Part shown: in pieces, positions 9,052 through 17,158 of the stretch
Layout: the number at the start of each line of letters is the position of its first letter
Numbering within the stretch: the first letter of the stretch is position 1
Assembly: GCF_000379605.1 (NCBI RefSeq)
Contig: NZ_KB902579.1
Location: 62,111-126,110, forward strand
DNA: 64,000 bases
Origin: Rhizobium giardinii bv. giardinii H152
Lineage (GTDB): Bacteria; Pseudomonadota; Alphaproteobacteria; Rhizobiales; Rhizobiaceae
Reading direction: 5' to 3'
The notes under the pieces: generated by a model
The model's input: only the letters and a program-made list of their open reading frames with translations
Databases searched by the model: none
What the model was told of the DNA's origin: nothing
Position numbers and translations under genes: made by a program

Positions 9052-9813
9052 CTATTCGGACGTTCCCGGCCTATCTACGAGCTTCTCGACCAATCGCCTA
9101 AGCTCCGCCGGAGTAGTATGGCCAGCCACGACCTCATAATAGCCGATCCCGGCGCGTCGCAGCGCCTCTTTCTTGACCGCATCGCGTGCGGCGGCACTGC
9201 CTTGATGATGCGCGCCGCCCTGATATTCGATTGCATGCCGAGGCTGGCAATCGCCGTCCACCAGCAGCAAATCGACCCGCTTCGAGTTGATGCAACTGTG
9301 CGCGACCGCATCCTTGCTGCGGATGACCTCGCCCAACGAAACTTGTGCCATCACCTGCCACGACGGGTTGCAGCCAATCACGATGCGGTCGAGTTCCTTA
9401 AACACGCGCGCTTCGCTCCTGTTGAGAAGCGGCTGGATCGTGAAGGTCGCGCCCATAACAATCCGCAACTGATCAGCAGCATCGGGTTTTTTCGGCGACC
9501 CCGGTACAAGCATCGGCGACCACGGCCCAATGGCGAGGTTCGCCCCACCACGTTTTTCCTCCCACCGTGGGCGGTTCTTTGCCCGCCATGCCTGCCTTCG
9601 CATCTTGGACCGGAACTGCTCAACGGCCATCCCAGCGAAGACGCCGACAAGCAGGACCGCTATTAGGATCAGAAGGAAAGGCTCCTCGATTAGGGCAAGA
9701 ACCTCGGCAGGGCGGTCGTATACGGTCATACCGCCCGCAGCACCTACCGCAAGCGCCCCAATAAACAGTCCAGGTGCCGTGAAAAGCACCCACCTCTTTT
9801 GCGGATTGTCCAT
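9052..9813 (-). CDS. DUF2726-domain membrane-anchored protein
   Basis: About 253 aa. Two hydrophobic helices near the N-terminus (GLFIGALAVGAAGG and FLLILIAVLLVGVFAGMAV) predict a membrane anchor, followed by a basic linker. The C-terminal domain from about residue 130 has the DUF2726 pattern: LLNRSEARVFKELD, a central QVSLGEVI, then KRVDLLLVDGD and AIEYQGGAHH, followed by KKEALRRAGI. The Asp of VDLLLV and Glu of AIEYQG suggest a PD-(D/E)xK-like (Vsr/restriction-like) fold, as generally proposed for DUF2726. Start ATG 9813 (MDNPQKRW) is preferred over 9858. Function unknown; a membrane-bound nuclease acting on incoming DNA is a guess. Confidence 0.75.
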   Translation of the reverse strand: MDNPQKRWVLFTAPGLFIGALAVGAAGGMTVYDRPAEVLALIEEPFLLILIAVLLVGVFAGMAVEQFRSKMRRQAWRAKNRPRWEEKRGGANLAIGPWSPMLVPGSPKKPDAADQLRIVMGATFTIQPLLNRSEARVFKELDRIVIGCNPSWQVMAQVSLGEVIRSKDAVAHSCINSKRVDLLLVDGDCQPRHAIEYQGGAHHQGSAAARDAVKKEALRRAGIGYYEVVAGHTTPAELRRLVEKLVDRPGTSE

Positions 9814-9921
9814 GCCCCTCTCCACCCCCAGCGCTCGATATCGTAAACGCGCGGGCACATTGCCAGAAAGCTATACAAAAGCGTTAGGTCGGCGCTTATA
9901 GCGCGGTGCCATGCAGTCGCC

Positions 9922-10233
9922 TCAGCCACGCGGCGGCGCATGTTCCGACCAGCCGAACCGCGCCCGGAGCGCGAAGGCGATTGCCCTGACGGCGACGCCG
10001 TCGCTGCCACTGGCAAGGCGGAGGAGGTTGCTGACCAGCTTGGCCTCGACAAGCGCGCCGCCGCGCTGGATTTCGAGGCGATAGTGCTTCCGCAACGTCG
10101 GCACGGTCACGCCGAGCGCGGCGGCGACCTCCGCTTGCGGCACGGCTGCACCAGCGAGCGTTTCAACGAAGCGCCGCTTCATGGCGTCCGGCTTATGCGC
10201 CGGTCTTCCTCTCAATCGGGTTGCATTTTCCAT
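9922..10233 (-). CDS. Helix-turn-helix DNA-binding protein (phage-like)
   Basis: A 103-aa protein with a clear HTH around residues 32-50 (VPQAEVAAALGVTVPTLRKH), preceded by a basic N-terminus (RLRGRPAHKP). The C-terminal half is Ala-rich and helical and ends in FGWSEHAPPRG. Proteins of this make-up occur in phage and island operons as small terminase-like or regulatory proteins. It is the first gene of the minus-strand phage-like row, and two exact copies of AGAAAAATAATC lie just upstream, candidate autoregulatory sites. Start ATG 10233 has only a weak ribosome-binding site. Confidence 0.65.
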   Translation of the reverse strand: MENATRLRGRPAHKPDAMKRRFVETLAGAAVPQAEVAAALGVTVPTLRKHYRLEIQRGGALVEAKLVSNLLRLASGSDGVAVRAIAFALRARFGWSEHAPPRG

Positions 10234-10239
10234 GACGGT

Positions 10240-10321
10240 AGAAAAATAATCGTGCTTTCGCCCAGAGCATAGCTACAGCGCGTGCTCTTAGGGGCGATTT
10301 TTTCGGGCCAGAAAAATAATC
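10240..10321. repeat. Direct repeat AGAAAAATAATC x2
   Basis: Exact 12-bp copies at 10240-10251 and 10310-10321, exactly 70 bp apart, in an AT-rich patch upstream of the HTH gene. They are candidate operators of that protein. The first copy is followed by GTGCTTTCGCC, which also occurs at about 6938-6948 upstream of the 63-aa gene. Confidence 0.4.
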
Positions 10322-10384
10322 TGCGAATGAAAGGCGCGCGGGCCCGCACTGTCCTCGCCAGGCAAGCTTTAGGACGCCCCCCCG

Positions 10385-11560
10385 CTAGAGTTCGGACTGG
10401 TTGGCTTTTGCCGCGTTCATTGCATCTCGGAATGCTATGGTTGTGTAATCAGGACCACCGCTAGACGGAAAGTCACGTTCAACCATAGTTGCTCGCAACT
10501 CGTTGGTTTGCGCCAGTATGTTTTGCATGGATCGAGCGCGGGCTACGGCAGCCTCACTACCAGTCAGCACTCCAGCCGCTCGAAGGAGGGCTGTCTGCAA
10601 TCTGTAAGTTTGTGCTCTGATGTCTTCCGCGGTGCCGTGGTCACCCACGACTTCGTCGAAGGCCAAAGGAGCATCAAGGTTGTAGATGGGGGCTACCCTG
10701 TCGTCGAACTGCCGGAAGATGATACCCGCACCCATAGCCGGATTAGACATATGTGTGAGATGATAGCTTTCATTTTGTCGAAGCGGGCCGAGAAATTGAC
10801 CGTCTGACCCTCTCTGAGCGATTGGCTGGATGAGCCGAAGTGCTGCCTTGAGTAAGGGGAACGGGACGAGAGGGTGCGACACCTTTCTCGGCATTGCGTA
10901 GCCCGTAAAGCGGACCTGACCAGCAAACTCCCCATCGACCATGCTCTCCATCCGTGCTGGATGCCAAAAGCCACATCCGGCAGAAAAAGCGTAGTCGGCG
11001 GACGCATTCAACAGAATTATGTCGTTGATCCTGAGCGCGAAGCAACTCGGTTGGTGCTGAAAGATGAGACTCTCAATTCCGAACGCATTCAGTCCGTTGC
11101 CATTGCCATCAAGTGTGTACACATAAAGCAGCCGATCCTTCGCTCCAATCCGGTTTCCGACAAATAGATGCGGATCAATACGTGCGACATTCTTCTGCAA
11201 TATTCTCTGATTCAACCAAAGACAGACACGGACCTTGTCCAACCAATCAAGGAGATCGAATGCCTGACGAGACGTTATCGGCAAACGCTTCAGAAGGACT
11301 TGGGCGATGCCCTTAACGCGATCCTCTAACTTACTGTATTGGTTGTTACATTCTTCGCAAGCGGGCATCACCAGCGCCGACCAGGCAAACTCGATAGAAT
11401 GACCAGTGTCAGGGTCTATTGCCATTGCGACCTTTCGCGTGGGGTCCCCCGTAAGTTCCAGAAGCCATCGCGGCAAAATGTGCTCGCGATTCTTGTTCTT
11501 TGGCACCTGACCACAGAACACACACTGCCGCTGCTTTTGCTTCTCATTTGCCTTGCTCAT
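10385..11560 (-). CDS. HNH-type zinc-binding protein (391 aa)
   Basis: N-terminal HNH-like zinc module: CVFCG at residues 13-17, the His-containing core REHILPRWLL, and CEECN near residue 68, matching the treble-clef pattern CxxC...EH(I/V)(I/L)PxW...CxxCN seen in HNH proteins of defence loci. The remaining 300 residues are a predicted mixed helical domain of unknown function. The gene is divergent from the MmeI-like gene, separated by 361 bp. The pairing suggests an accessory or independent defence function within the element. No N-terminal signal; cytosolic. Confidence 0.65.
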   Translation of the reverse strand: MSKANEKQKQRQCVFCGQVPKNKNREHILPRWLLELTGDPTRKVAMAIDPDTGHSIEFAWSALVMPACEECNNQYSKLEDRVKGIAQVLLKRLPITSRQAFDLLDWLDKVRVCLWLNQRILQKNVARIDPHLFVGNRIGAKDRLLYVYTLDGNGNGLNAFGIESLIFQHQPSCFALRINDIILLNASADYAFSAGCGFWHPARMESMVDGEFAGQVRFTGYAMPRKVSHPLVPFPLLKAALRLIQPIAQRGSDGQFLGPLRQNESYHLTHMSNPAMGAGIIFRQFDDRVAPIYNLDAPLAFDEVVGDHGTAEDIRAQTYRLQTALLRAAGVLTGSEAAVARARSMQNILAQTNELRATMVERDFPSSGGPDYTTIAFRDAMNAAKANQSEL

Positions 11561-11921
11561 TGCGAACGCCTGCTACTCTGTGGGTGATTTGAGGTACCCG
11601 TGCCTTATACTTCATCTATCCCCGGGTGGTACCTTCGCGCGATTACTGGAAAAACGCTGCCCCAATCCGGTGTATCTTCAAGACTGATGTGGCAGGGCAT
11701 TCCCCGGCTTGCGCGGCAAGGTGGCGATGCTAGCTGAACCCCCGCTGCGGCGATGGGCAGGTGCTAGCGACCTTCACCAATTATCTGACTCGAAACAGCG
11801 ATCAATCCTCGGAATCCGATTCGGAGACGACCGCAAAAGTAGTGACATTTCAACAGAATCGCGCGACATAAACTCCGACGCAGAACGTTAGCCAAGCTCC
11901 CCTAAAAAGCTGGAATGATAA
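11561..11921. other. Divergent intergenic region, no gene seen
   Basis: The 361 bp between the divergent HNH and MmeI-like genes presumably hold both promoters. A small open frame (11709-11891) has no family resemblance and no clear ribosome-binding site. GGTACCcgtgcc and GGGTGGTACC occur near 11595-11635, but no convincing operator palindrome was found. Confidence 0.5.
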
Positions 11922-14900
11922 ATGCCCGACAAGATCGACGCCTTCATTTCCCGTTGGAAACCGTCAAGCGGGAGCGAAATGGCAAACTTTCAAACATTTG
12001 CCAATGAGTTGACCGATCTCTTAGGTGTTGATCGGCCCAAGCCAGCGACTAGCGACGGCGAGAACAACGATTACCGTTTCGAGCGACCCGTGACTTTTAC
12101 GCATACGGGAAAAATCAGCCGAGGCCGGATCGACCTTTACCGTAAGGGCTGCTTCATTCTGGAAGCCAAACAGGGCGGCGACCGGCTCAAAACTCAGGAT
12201 CTAGACCGATTAGCACTTCTAACCGAGAAAGGCGGTCCCAAGGCGCGTCTGGGCCATGGTCCACGTGGCACGGCTAAATGGGATGACACCATGCTGAAAG
12301 CGAGGAACCAGGCCGATGGCTATGCTCGCGCTGTTTCGAAAGACGACGGCTGGCCGCCGTTCCTGCTGGTTGTCGATGTAGGGCATGTAATAGAGCTTTA
12401 CGCAGATTTTTCCCGCGCCGGCCAAGGCTACACCCAGTTTCCCGATGGCAATCGCTATCGAATCAGACTCGAAGATCTGGGGAACGAAGAAACTCGTGCT
12501 CTACTACGAACGATCTGGACTGATCCCAAGTCTCTAGATCCGTCACTAAGAGCCGCCGAAGTCACACGGGAAATCGCCACCCATTTGGCGGAACTCGGGA
12601 AGAGTTTTGAAGGGCAAGGACACGACAGTGAACAGGTTGCCCGTTTCCTAATGCGCTGTCTTTTCTCCATGTTCGCGGAAGATGTGGAGCTGATTCCAAA
12701 AGCCAGTTTCGCCAACAAGCTTAGGGAGCTGCGCGGCCATCCAGAACATGCTGCACCGACATTGAAGGCTCTCTGGGAGACCATGAACACGGGCGGTTTC
12801 TCGACCGTGCTGACCACCGACCTGAAGCGCTTCAATGGTGGATTGTTTAAAGAGGCCGACGCCTTGCCGCTGAACAACCATCAGCTTGGGCTTTTGATCG
12901 AGGCTGCGGAAGCGGACTGGAAACAAGTCGAACCCGCCATTTTCGGCACGCTTTTGGAACGCGCTCTGGACAAGCGCCAGCGGCATAAGCTGGGCGCCCA
13001 CTATACGCCGCGCGCCTATGTCGAACGGCTGGTCACACCGACAATCATGGAGCCATTGCGCGCCGACTGGAAAGACGTCCAGACCGCCGTCCAGCGGCTA
13101 ATGGCCGATGGCAAAGAAGAGGACGCCCGCGCGGCTGTTCATGAGTTTCATCGCAAGCTTTGCGAAATCCGCGTATTGGACCCGGCCTGTGGGTCGGGCA
13201 ACTTTCTTTATGTCGCGCTGGAAATGATGAAGCGCCTGGAAGGCGAAATTACTGCATTGTTGGAGGAACTCGGTGAGGATCAAGCCGCCTTGGGCCTTTC
13301 CGGGCACACAGTCGATCCCCATCAGTTTCTGGGGATAGAGCTGAACCCGTGGGCGGCTGCGGTGGCTGAGCTGGTTCTATGGATCGGATATCTGCAGTGG
13401 CATTTCCGCACCCATGGCAAGGCGGCTCCCTCCGAGCCGGTCCTTCGAGATTTCAAAAACATTCAGAACCGCGACGCGTTGTTGGAATGGTCCGAGCGCA
13501 AGCCTCGTCTGGACGAGCGTGGCTATCCGGTCACCCACTGGGACGGGGTGACCACCACCCGCCATCCGGTGACCGGCGAAGAAGTGCCGGACCCGGACGC
13601 ACGCATTCAGGTCTATGACTATGTAAAGCCTAAACCAGCAAAGTGGCCCGATGCCACATTTACGATCGGCAATCCACCTTTCATTGGCAATAAGAGGATG
13701 CGCGAAAACCTCGGCGATGGATATGTTGAGGCACTTTGGACAGCCTATCCCAACGTTCCACAAAGTGCGGATCTTGTCATGTACTGGTGGGACAAGGCGG
13801 CGCTGGCAGCGCGAGGGTGGAACGCAAAAGCGGGTAAGGGAACTCGCCGTTTTGGTCTGATCACAACCAATTCGCTTCGCCAGACCTTCAACCGTCGCGT
13901 GCTAGAGCCGCATCTGAATGACCCGAAAAAACCCCTTTCGTTGTTCTTTGCGATCCCGGATCACCCTTGGGTCGACACACAATTTGGAGCGGCTGTGCGG
14001 ATTGCGATGACAGTGGGCGCGGCTGGGAAGCGACCTGGCGTTTTGGCCTCAGTGATTGAAGAACGTAGAGAAAAATCGGAAGCGGAAGGCAGAAAGGTCG
14101 TCCTGGCGGAGGAAAAAGGTGTAATTTCTACAGATCTACGCATCGGTGCCGATATTGCTGGGGCGAAAGCCATTGTCGCTAATTCGGGCATTGCATATCA
14201 GGGCGTCATTCCTGGTGGGGAAGGCTTCAAAATCCCTAAGGAATTAGTCGAAAGAGACTTCCACGCTTATAGATCTAGAGGCTTAATCAAGCGCTACCTA
14301 AACGGAAAGCAGCTCATTGACTTTGCCGAACCGAACTTCATTGTTGATTTTTACGGTCTAAGCGAAGCGGATGCGAAGAGCCAAGCTCCCGAGCTCTATC
14401 AGCGCGTCCGAGATCTGGTGAAACCTGTCCGAGACACGATGAAAAGGAAGTCGAGAAGGGAGAAATGGTGGCTCTACTCTGAAGCTAATTCTACTATGCG
14501 TCCAATGTTCTCTGGCCTTGCCCGGTACATTGCAACCTGTCGCACGGCAAAACATCGTGTGTTTTCTTTCGTGGAAGCCGATATCCTCCCAGACGCCAAG
14601 GTAATCGCTATCGGCTCGGACGACGCAGCATACTTGTCGATCCTGTCATCTCGCATCCATTTAGTTTGGTCCTTATCAACGGGCGCGTTTTTGGAAGATC
14701 GCCCAAACTACAACCACGCGGAATGTTTCTATAAGTTCCCCTTCCCAAGCCCCGTAGAAAGCCAGAAAGCCAGTCTCCGTATCCTTGGCGAAGAGTTGGA
14801 CGCCCATCGTAAGCGGCAACAGGGGATGCGTCCCAAGCTGACACTGACGAGCATCTACAATGTGCTAGAAAAGCTCCGCGCCGGGGAGACCATCGAGGGC

Positions 14901-15380
14901 AAGGACAAAGCGATCTATGACGATGGTCTAGTCGGCATACTGAAGGACATTCACGACCGGATCGACGTAGCGGTTGCGGGGGCCTACAACTGGCCAGTGG
15001 ACCTGTCGGACGAGGAGATTCTTTTCCGCCTAGTGGCACTGAACAAGGAACAGTCGGAGGCGGAGGCTGCAGGTCATATCCGCTGGTTGCGCCCGGCCTA
15101 CCAGAACCCGGAAGGGAAACGAAGCGAGGCGAAGGCCAGACAGGCCGAACTCGACGTCGGCATTGCGACTAAGTTGGAAAAGGAGCTTTGGCCCAAGGCT
15201 CTCCCGGAGCAAATTACCGCCGTGCGCGAAATCCTAGAAGACGTCGGCGAAGCGACGCCGGAACAAATCGCTCGCCGCTTCCAGCGTGTTCGCACTTCTA
15301 CCGTCGAGCCAATACTCGCCAGCCTTGCCGCCCTAGGGCAGGCGGGCATAGGTGAGAATGGAAAATACGCCGCACATTAA
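11922..15380 (+). CDS. MmeI-like type IIL restriction-modification protein
   Basis: Single-chain restriction endonuclease/N6-adenine methyltransferase of 1152 aa. The N-terminal nuclease domain shows D71-X9-E81-A-K83 within RGRIDLYRKGCFILEAK, the same layout as MmeI. A helical linker follows, then the methyltransferase with motif I LDPACGSGNF (residues 419-428) and motif IV NPPF (584-587), typical of adenine-N6 enzymes. Residues of about 620-1000 should form the target-recognition region, and the C-terminus (EQITAVREILEDVGEATPEQ onward) looks like a winged helix. Enzymes of this class cut one strand side at a fixed distance and protect the host by modifying one strand. The family also includes BREX/DISARM-like methylases, so stand-alone restriction is an inference from the intact nuclease motif. 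Confidence 0.9.
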   Translation: MPDKIDAFISRWKPSSGSEMANFQTFANELTDLLGVDRPKPATSDGENNDYRFERPVTFTHTGKISRGRIDLYRKGCFILEAKQGGDRLKTQDLDRLALLTEKGGPKARLGHGPRGTAKWDDTMLKARNQADGYARAVSKDDGWPPFLLVVDVGHVIELYADFSRAGQGYTQFPDGNRYRIRLEDLGNEETRALLRTIWTDPKSLDPSLRAAEVTREIATHLAELGKSFEGQGHDSEQVARFLMRCLFSMFAEDVELIPKASFANKLRELRGHPEHAAPTLKALWETMNTGGFSTVLTTDLKRFNGGLFKEADALPLNNHQLGLLIEAAEADWKQVEPAIFGTLLERALDKRQRHKLGAHYTPRAYVERLVTPTIMEPLRADWKDVQTAVQRLMADGKEEDARAAVHEFHRKLCEIRVLDPACGSGNFLYVALEMMKRLEGEITALLEELGEDQAALGLSGHTVDPHQFLGIELNPWAAAVAELVLWIGYLQWHFRTHGKAAPSEPVLRDFKNIQNRDALLEWSERKPRLDERGYPVTHWDGVTTTRHPVTGEEVPDPDARIQVYDYVKPKPAKWPDATFTIGNPPFIGNKRMRENLGDGYVEALWTAYPNVPQSADLVMYWWDKAALAARGWNAKAGKGTRRFGLITTNSLRQTFNRRVLEPHLNDPKKPLSLFFAIPDHPWVDTQFGAAVRIAMTVGAAGKRPGVLASVIEERREKSEAEGRKVVLAEEKGVISTDLRIGADIAGAKAIVANSGIAYQGVIPGGEGFKIPKELVERDFHAYRSRGLIKRYLNGKQLIDFAEPNFIVDFYGLSEADAKSQAPELYQRVRDLVKPVRDTMKRKSRREKWWLYSEANSTMRPMFSGLARYIATCRTAKHRVFSFVEADILPDAKVIAIGSDDAAYLSILSSRIHLVWSLSTGAFLEDRPNYNHAECFYKFPFPSPVESQKASLRILGEELDAHRKRQQGMRPKLTLTSIYNVLEKLRAGETIEGKDKAIYDDGLVGILKDIHDRIDVAVAGAYNWPVDLSDEEILFRLVALNKEQSEAEAAGHIRWLRPAYQNPEGKRSEAKARQAELDVGIATKLEKELWPKALPEQITAVREILEDVGEATPEQIARRFQRVRTSTVEPILASLAALGQAGIGENGKYAAH

Positions 15381-15509
15381 TAATGGTTTTTTGTCGGCTG
15401 ACGTTCATTGCCGGCAAGTCACAAGAGGACACAGAAAAAGCTCTGGCGGATTTTCACGCCCGAAATCCCAGATAAAGATTTCAATATAAATTTGTGAAAG
15501 ACGACATGT

Positions 15510-15719
15510 TCATTGCCATGCCCTTAGTTCTCGCTCGATCTGCGCAAGGGTCTCGATCTTCCATTGGATAGCGTAGGCATACTGTTCCGCCATTAGCTCA
15601 TTGATCTCACTGTCGGTGAGCGGACTGAAGTGGAGGCTCTCACGCGACCGGGCCAGGGCCGCGTCTGTATGGGCGTCAAGGGATACCTTTGTCCGAGCAA
15701 GAACCTCTTCGAGGGTCAT
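15510..15719 (-). CDS. Small hypothetical protein, end of phage-like operon
   Basis: About 69 aa starting MTLEEVLARTKVSLDAHTD, predicted helical, with no recognised domain. The ATG at 15719 lies 5 nt after AGGGAGG, a near-perfect ribosome-binding site, and overlaps the stop of the upstream gene, so the two are translationally coupled. It is the last gene of the row 16840-15510 on the minus strand. Confidence 0.6.
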   Translation of the reverse strand: MTLEEVLARTKVSLDAHTDAALARSRESLHFSPLTDSEINELMAEQYAYAIQWKIETLAQIERELRAWQ

Positions 15720-16123
15720 CATCTCCCTCCTTCCGTCTGTTTGCGCGCCCAGGGCTGACCCTTTTGAGAAAGCTGCCAAGCGGCGGTGTTTGAACCGGGT
15801 TGAACGCCCGCTGGCACGTCATCAAGGGCGACCCACATCGAGGAAGCGAAGGTCACGACGCTGCCCTTTCGGTATTCCAGCGCTCTCTGATAACAACCGG
15901 AATAGCGAATGCCGTCCAATTCGACTTCTTCGAGGCGCGCAGCGAGCGCTCCTAGCTTCACGGCTGTGGCGGCTGTCGATGCCGCGACGAGCGCGTGTAG
16001 CAAACGCCTGCTCACTGCCCCTTTAAGCTCCGTCGTCGAGTAGCCGGCGTCGAGACCGGCTCTGATGTCTGCGGCACGCGCCGCGATAGTGGCGAGTTCC
16101 TGATCGTCGTCCTTATCCATCAT
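15719..16123 (-). CDS. Phage-like protein with chitin-binding-type C-terminal repeat
   Basis: Protein of 134 aa. Residues 1-70 are acidic to Ala-rich and helical. The C-terminal 50 residues, YRKGSVVTFASSMWVALDDV and then PGSNTAAWQLSQKG, match the pattern of the small beta-sheet CBM5/12-like module often attached to phage structural or portal-associated proteins. The start overlaps the stop of the upstream M41-like gene (16120). In this context it is likely a protein carried over from a phage operon; no role is known. Confidence 0.6.
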   Translation of the reverse strand: MMDKDDDQELATIAARAADIRAGLDAGYSTTELKGAVSRRLLHALVAASTAATAVKLGALAARLEEVELDGIRYSGCYQRALEYRKGSVVTFASSMWVALDDVPAGVQPGSNTAAWQLSQKGQPWARKQTEGGR

Positions 16124-16629
16124 TTCCCCATGCTCCCAAGAAACTGCTCGACCTCGGTGCCAGTCATGTTTCGGCGCAGTTCAAGGGCGACGGCCAGGTT
16201 TTCGATGTCCTTCCGACGGTCGCTTACGAAACGCGCGGCGAGAGCGGAAAACGCGTGGTGCATCTCGGCGACTGGTTCGGACCACGAACCCAAGAAAAAC
16301 GCATGTTGCAGAAGCAGTTCATCCGATTTCGACAGTCCGGTTTCCGGCGCCGCGGCTTGGCCGGCCAACGCAGTGACCGCGTATCCAATCGCAATCGCGC
16401 CGTGGTGATGCCCTCGCTCAAGGCAATCGCCCGGAGACTGGAGACCCACCTCGCACTCGTCAAGCGACACATGGCGGATGCTGATTCCGTGCCCGAGGGC
16501 CGCCACGCAATGTGCCGCCTCATGCAGCGCAATTGCACTTGCCGTCTCCCTTCCCACAATGTCGCGTGTTGTTGATTCAGTCATGGCCAACCGTAGCAAA
16601 TCGCCAAGCAGCGGGTCGTTACGCGTCAT
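16120..16629 (-). CDS. M41-like zincin protein (HEAAH)
   Basis: A 169-aa protein with the zinc-metalloprotease signature HEAAH (in ALHEAAHCVAALGHG), as in the protease domain of FtsH (peptidase M41), but with no AAA ATPase domain. The following GYAVTALAGQAAAPE resembles the helix after the active site of M41 proteins. Small stand-alone M41-like proteins are frequent in phage and island genomes of alphaproteobacteria. It overlaps the genes on both sides (16619-16629 and 16120-16123), showing a tightly coupled operon. The proteolytic target is unknown. Confidence 0.7.
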   Translation of the reverse strand: MTRNDPLLGDLLRLAMTESTTRDIVGRETASAIALHEAAHCVAALGHGISIRHVSLDECEVGLQSPGDCLERGHHHGAIAIGYAVTALAGQAAAPETGLSKSDELLLQHAFFLGSWSEPVAEMHHAFSALAARFVSDRRKDIENLAVALELRRNMTGTEVEQFLGSMGK

Positions 16630-16840
16630 CGACCGCGCGGCAAAAGGCCCGGATCATTTTATTGAGCGCTCGCCGGACTGCCTCGTCATCGTCCCAGTCC
16701 TGCGGACTGAGAAAGTGCAGACGCTCCAGCGCGCTGGAAACTTCGACCTCGTCGATCTCAAGCCAGATCACGCGGAGGCCGGCCTGTCGGCGTTCCCGAT
16801 AGCGGCGCTGGCGCTCACTAGAGGAATTATCCCTCGTCAT
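16619..16840 (-). CDS. Small basic hypothetical protein (73 aa)
   Basis: First gene of the small minus-strand operon, with an excellent ribosome-binding site AGGAGG five bases before ATG 16840. The protein has a basic N-terminus (RQRRYRERRQAG), a central strand (LRVIWLEIDEVEV) and a helix with an acidic patch, a layout reminiscent of small ribbon-helix-helix regulators. The family is not recognised, so DNA binding is only suspected. Confidence 0.6.
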   Translation of the reverse strand: MTRDNSSSERQRRYRERRQAGLRVIWLEIDEVEVSSALERLHFLSPQDWDDDEAVRRALNKMIRAFCRAVDDA

Positions 16841-16902
16841 TCCGGCCTCCTTTCTGCCAACGCCGTAAAGGGCGTCGGGACGTGAACATCAAGGTGCTAC
16901 CC

Positions 16903-17158
16903 CCGGTTACAGCGTTTACATCGGTTACAGTTCACCCCCCTTGGTTGTGCACTGTTACCAGTGTTGTTAGTGTTTCCAGGGGTGGCTGGGGCCTCCTTTT
17001 TGCGCCTTCAAGTTGAGGTCAACTGTAACCGGTCTTCCCAAACTATAACCGGCTCCCTGTTGACCATTAACAGTCGCGGTCCCACCAGAAACCCTGATTT
17101 TGCTGGGTTTCTGGGTCTTCTTCCGACGAACTGTTATCGGTGTAACCGGTGTAACCGG
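16903..17158. repeat. Cluster of GGTTACAG / TGTAACCGG repeats (iteron-like)
   Basis: GGTTACAG at 16905 and 16923 (18 bp apart), the inverted CTGTAACCGG at 17023, TATAACCGG at 17044, and tandem TGTAACCGG at 17141 and 17150. The last two lie inside the 3' end of the ATPase gene and encode a Tyr-Thr-Gly-Tyr-Thr repeat; the others are in the gap after it. Repeats beside a replication-like module could be an origin or operator. Confidence 0.4.

Noticed and set aside
16903-17052. Same operator as the 19-bp palindromic boxes
   Set aside because: Both contain GTTACAG, but the island repeats lack the GTA...TAC ends and the dyad symmetry.
17141-17158. Tandem TGTAACCGG as a microsatellite
   Set aside because: It is in frame within the ATPase gene and encodes a Tyr-Thr-Gly repeat; kept only as part of the wider repeat cluster.
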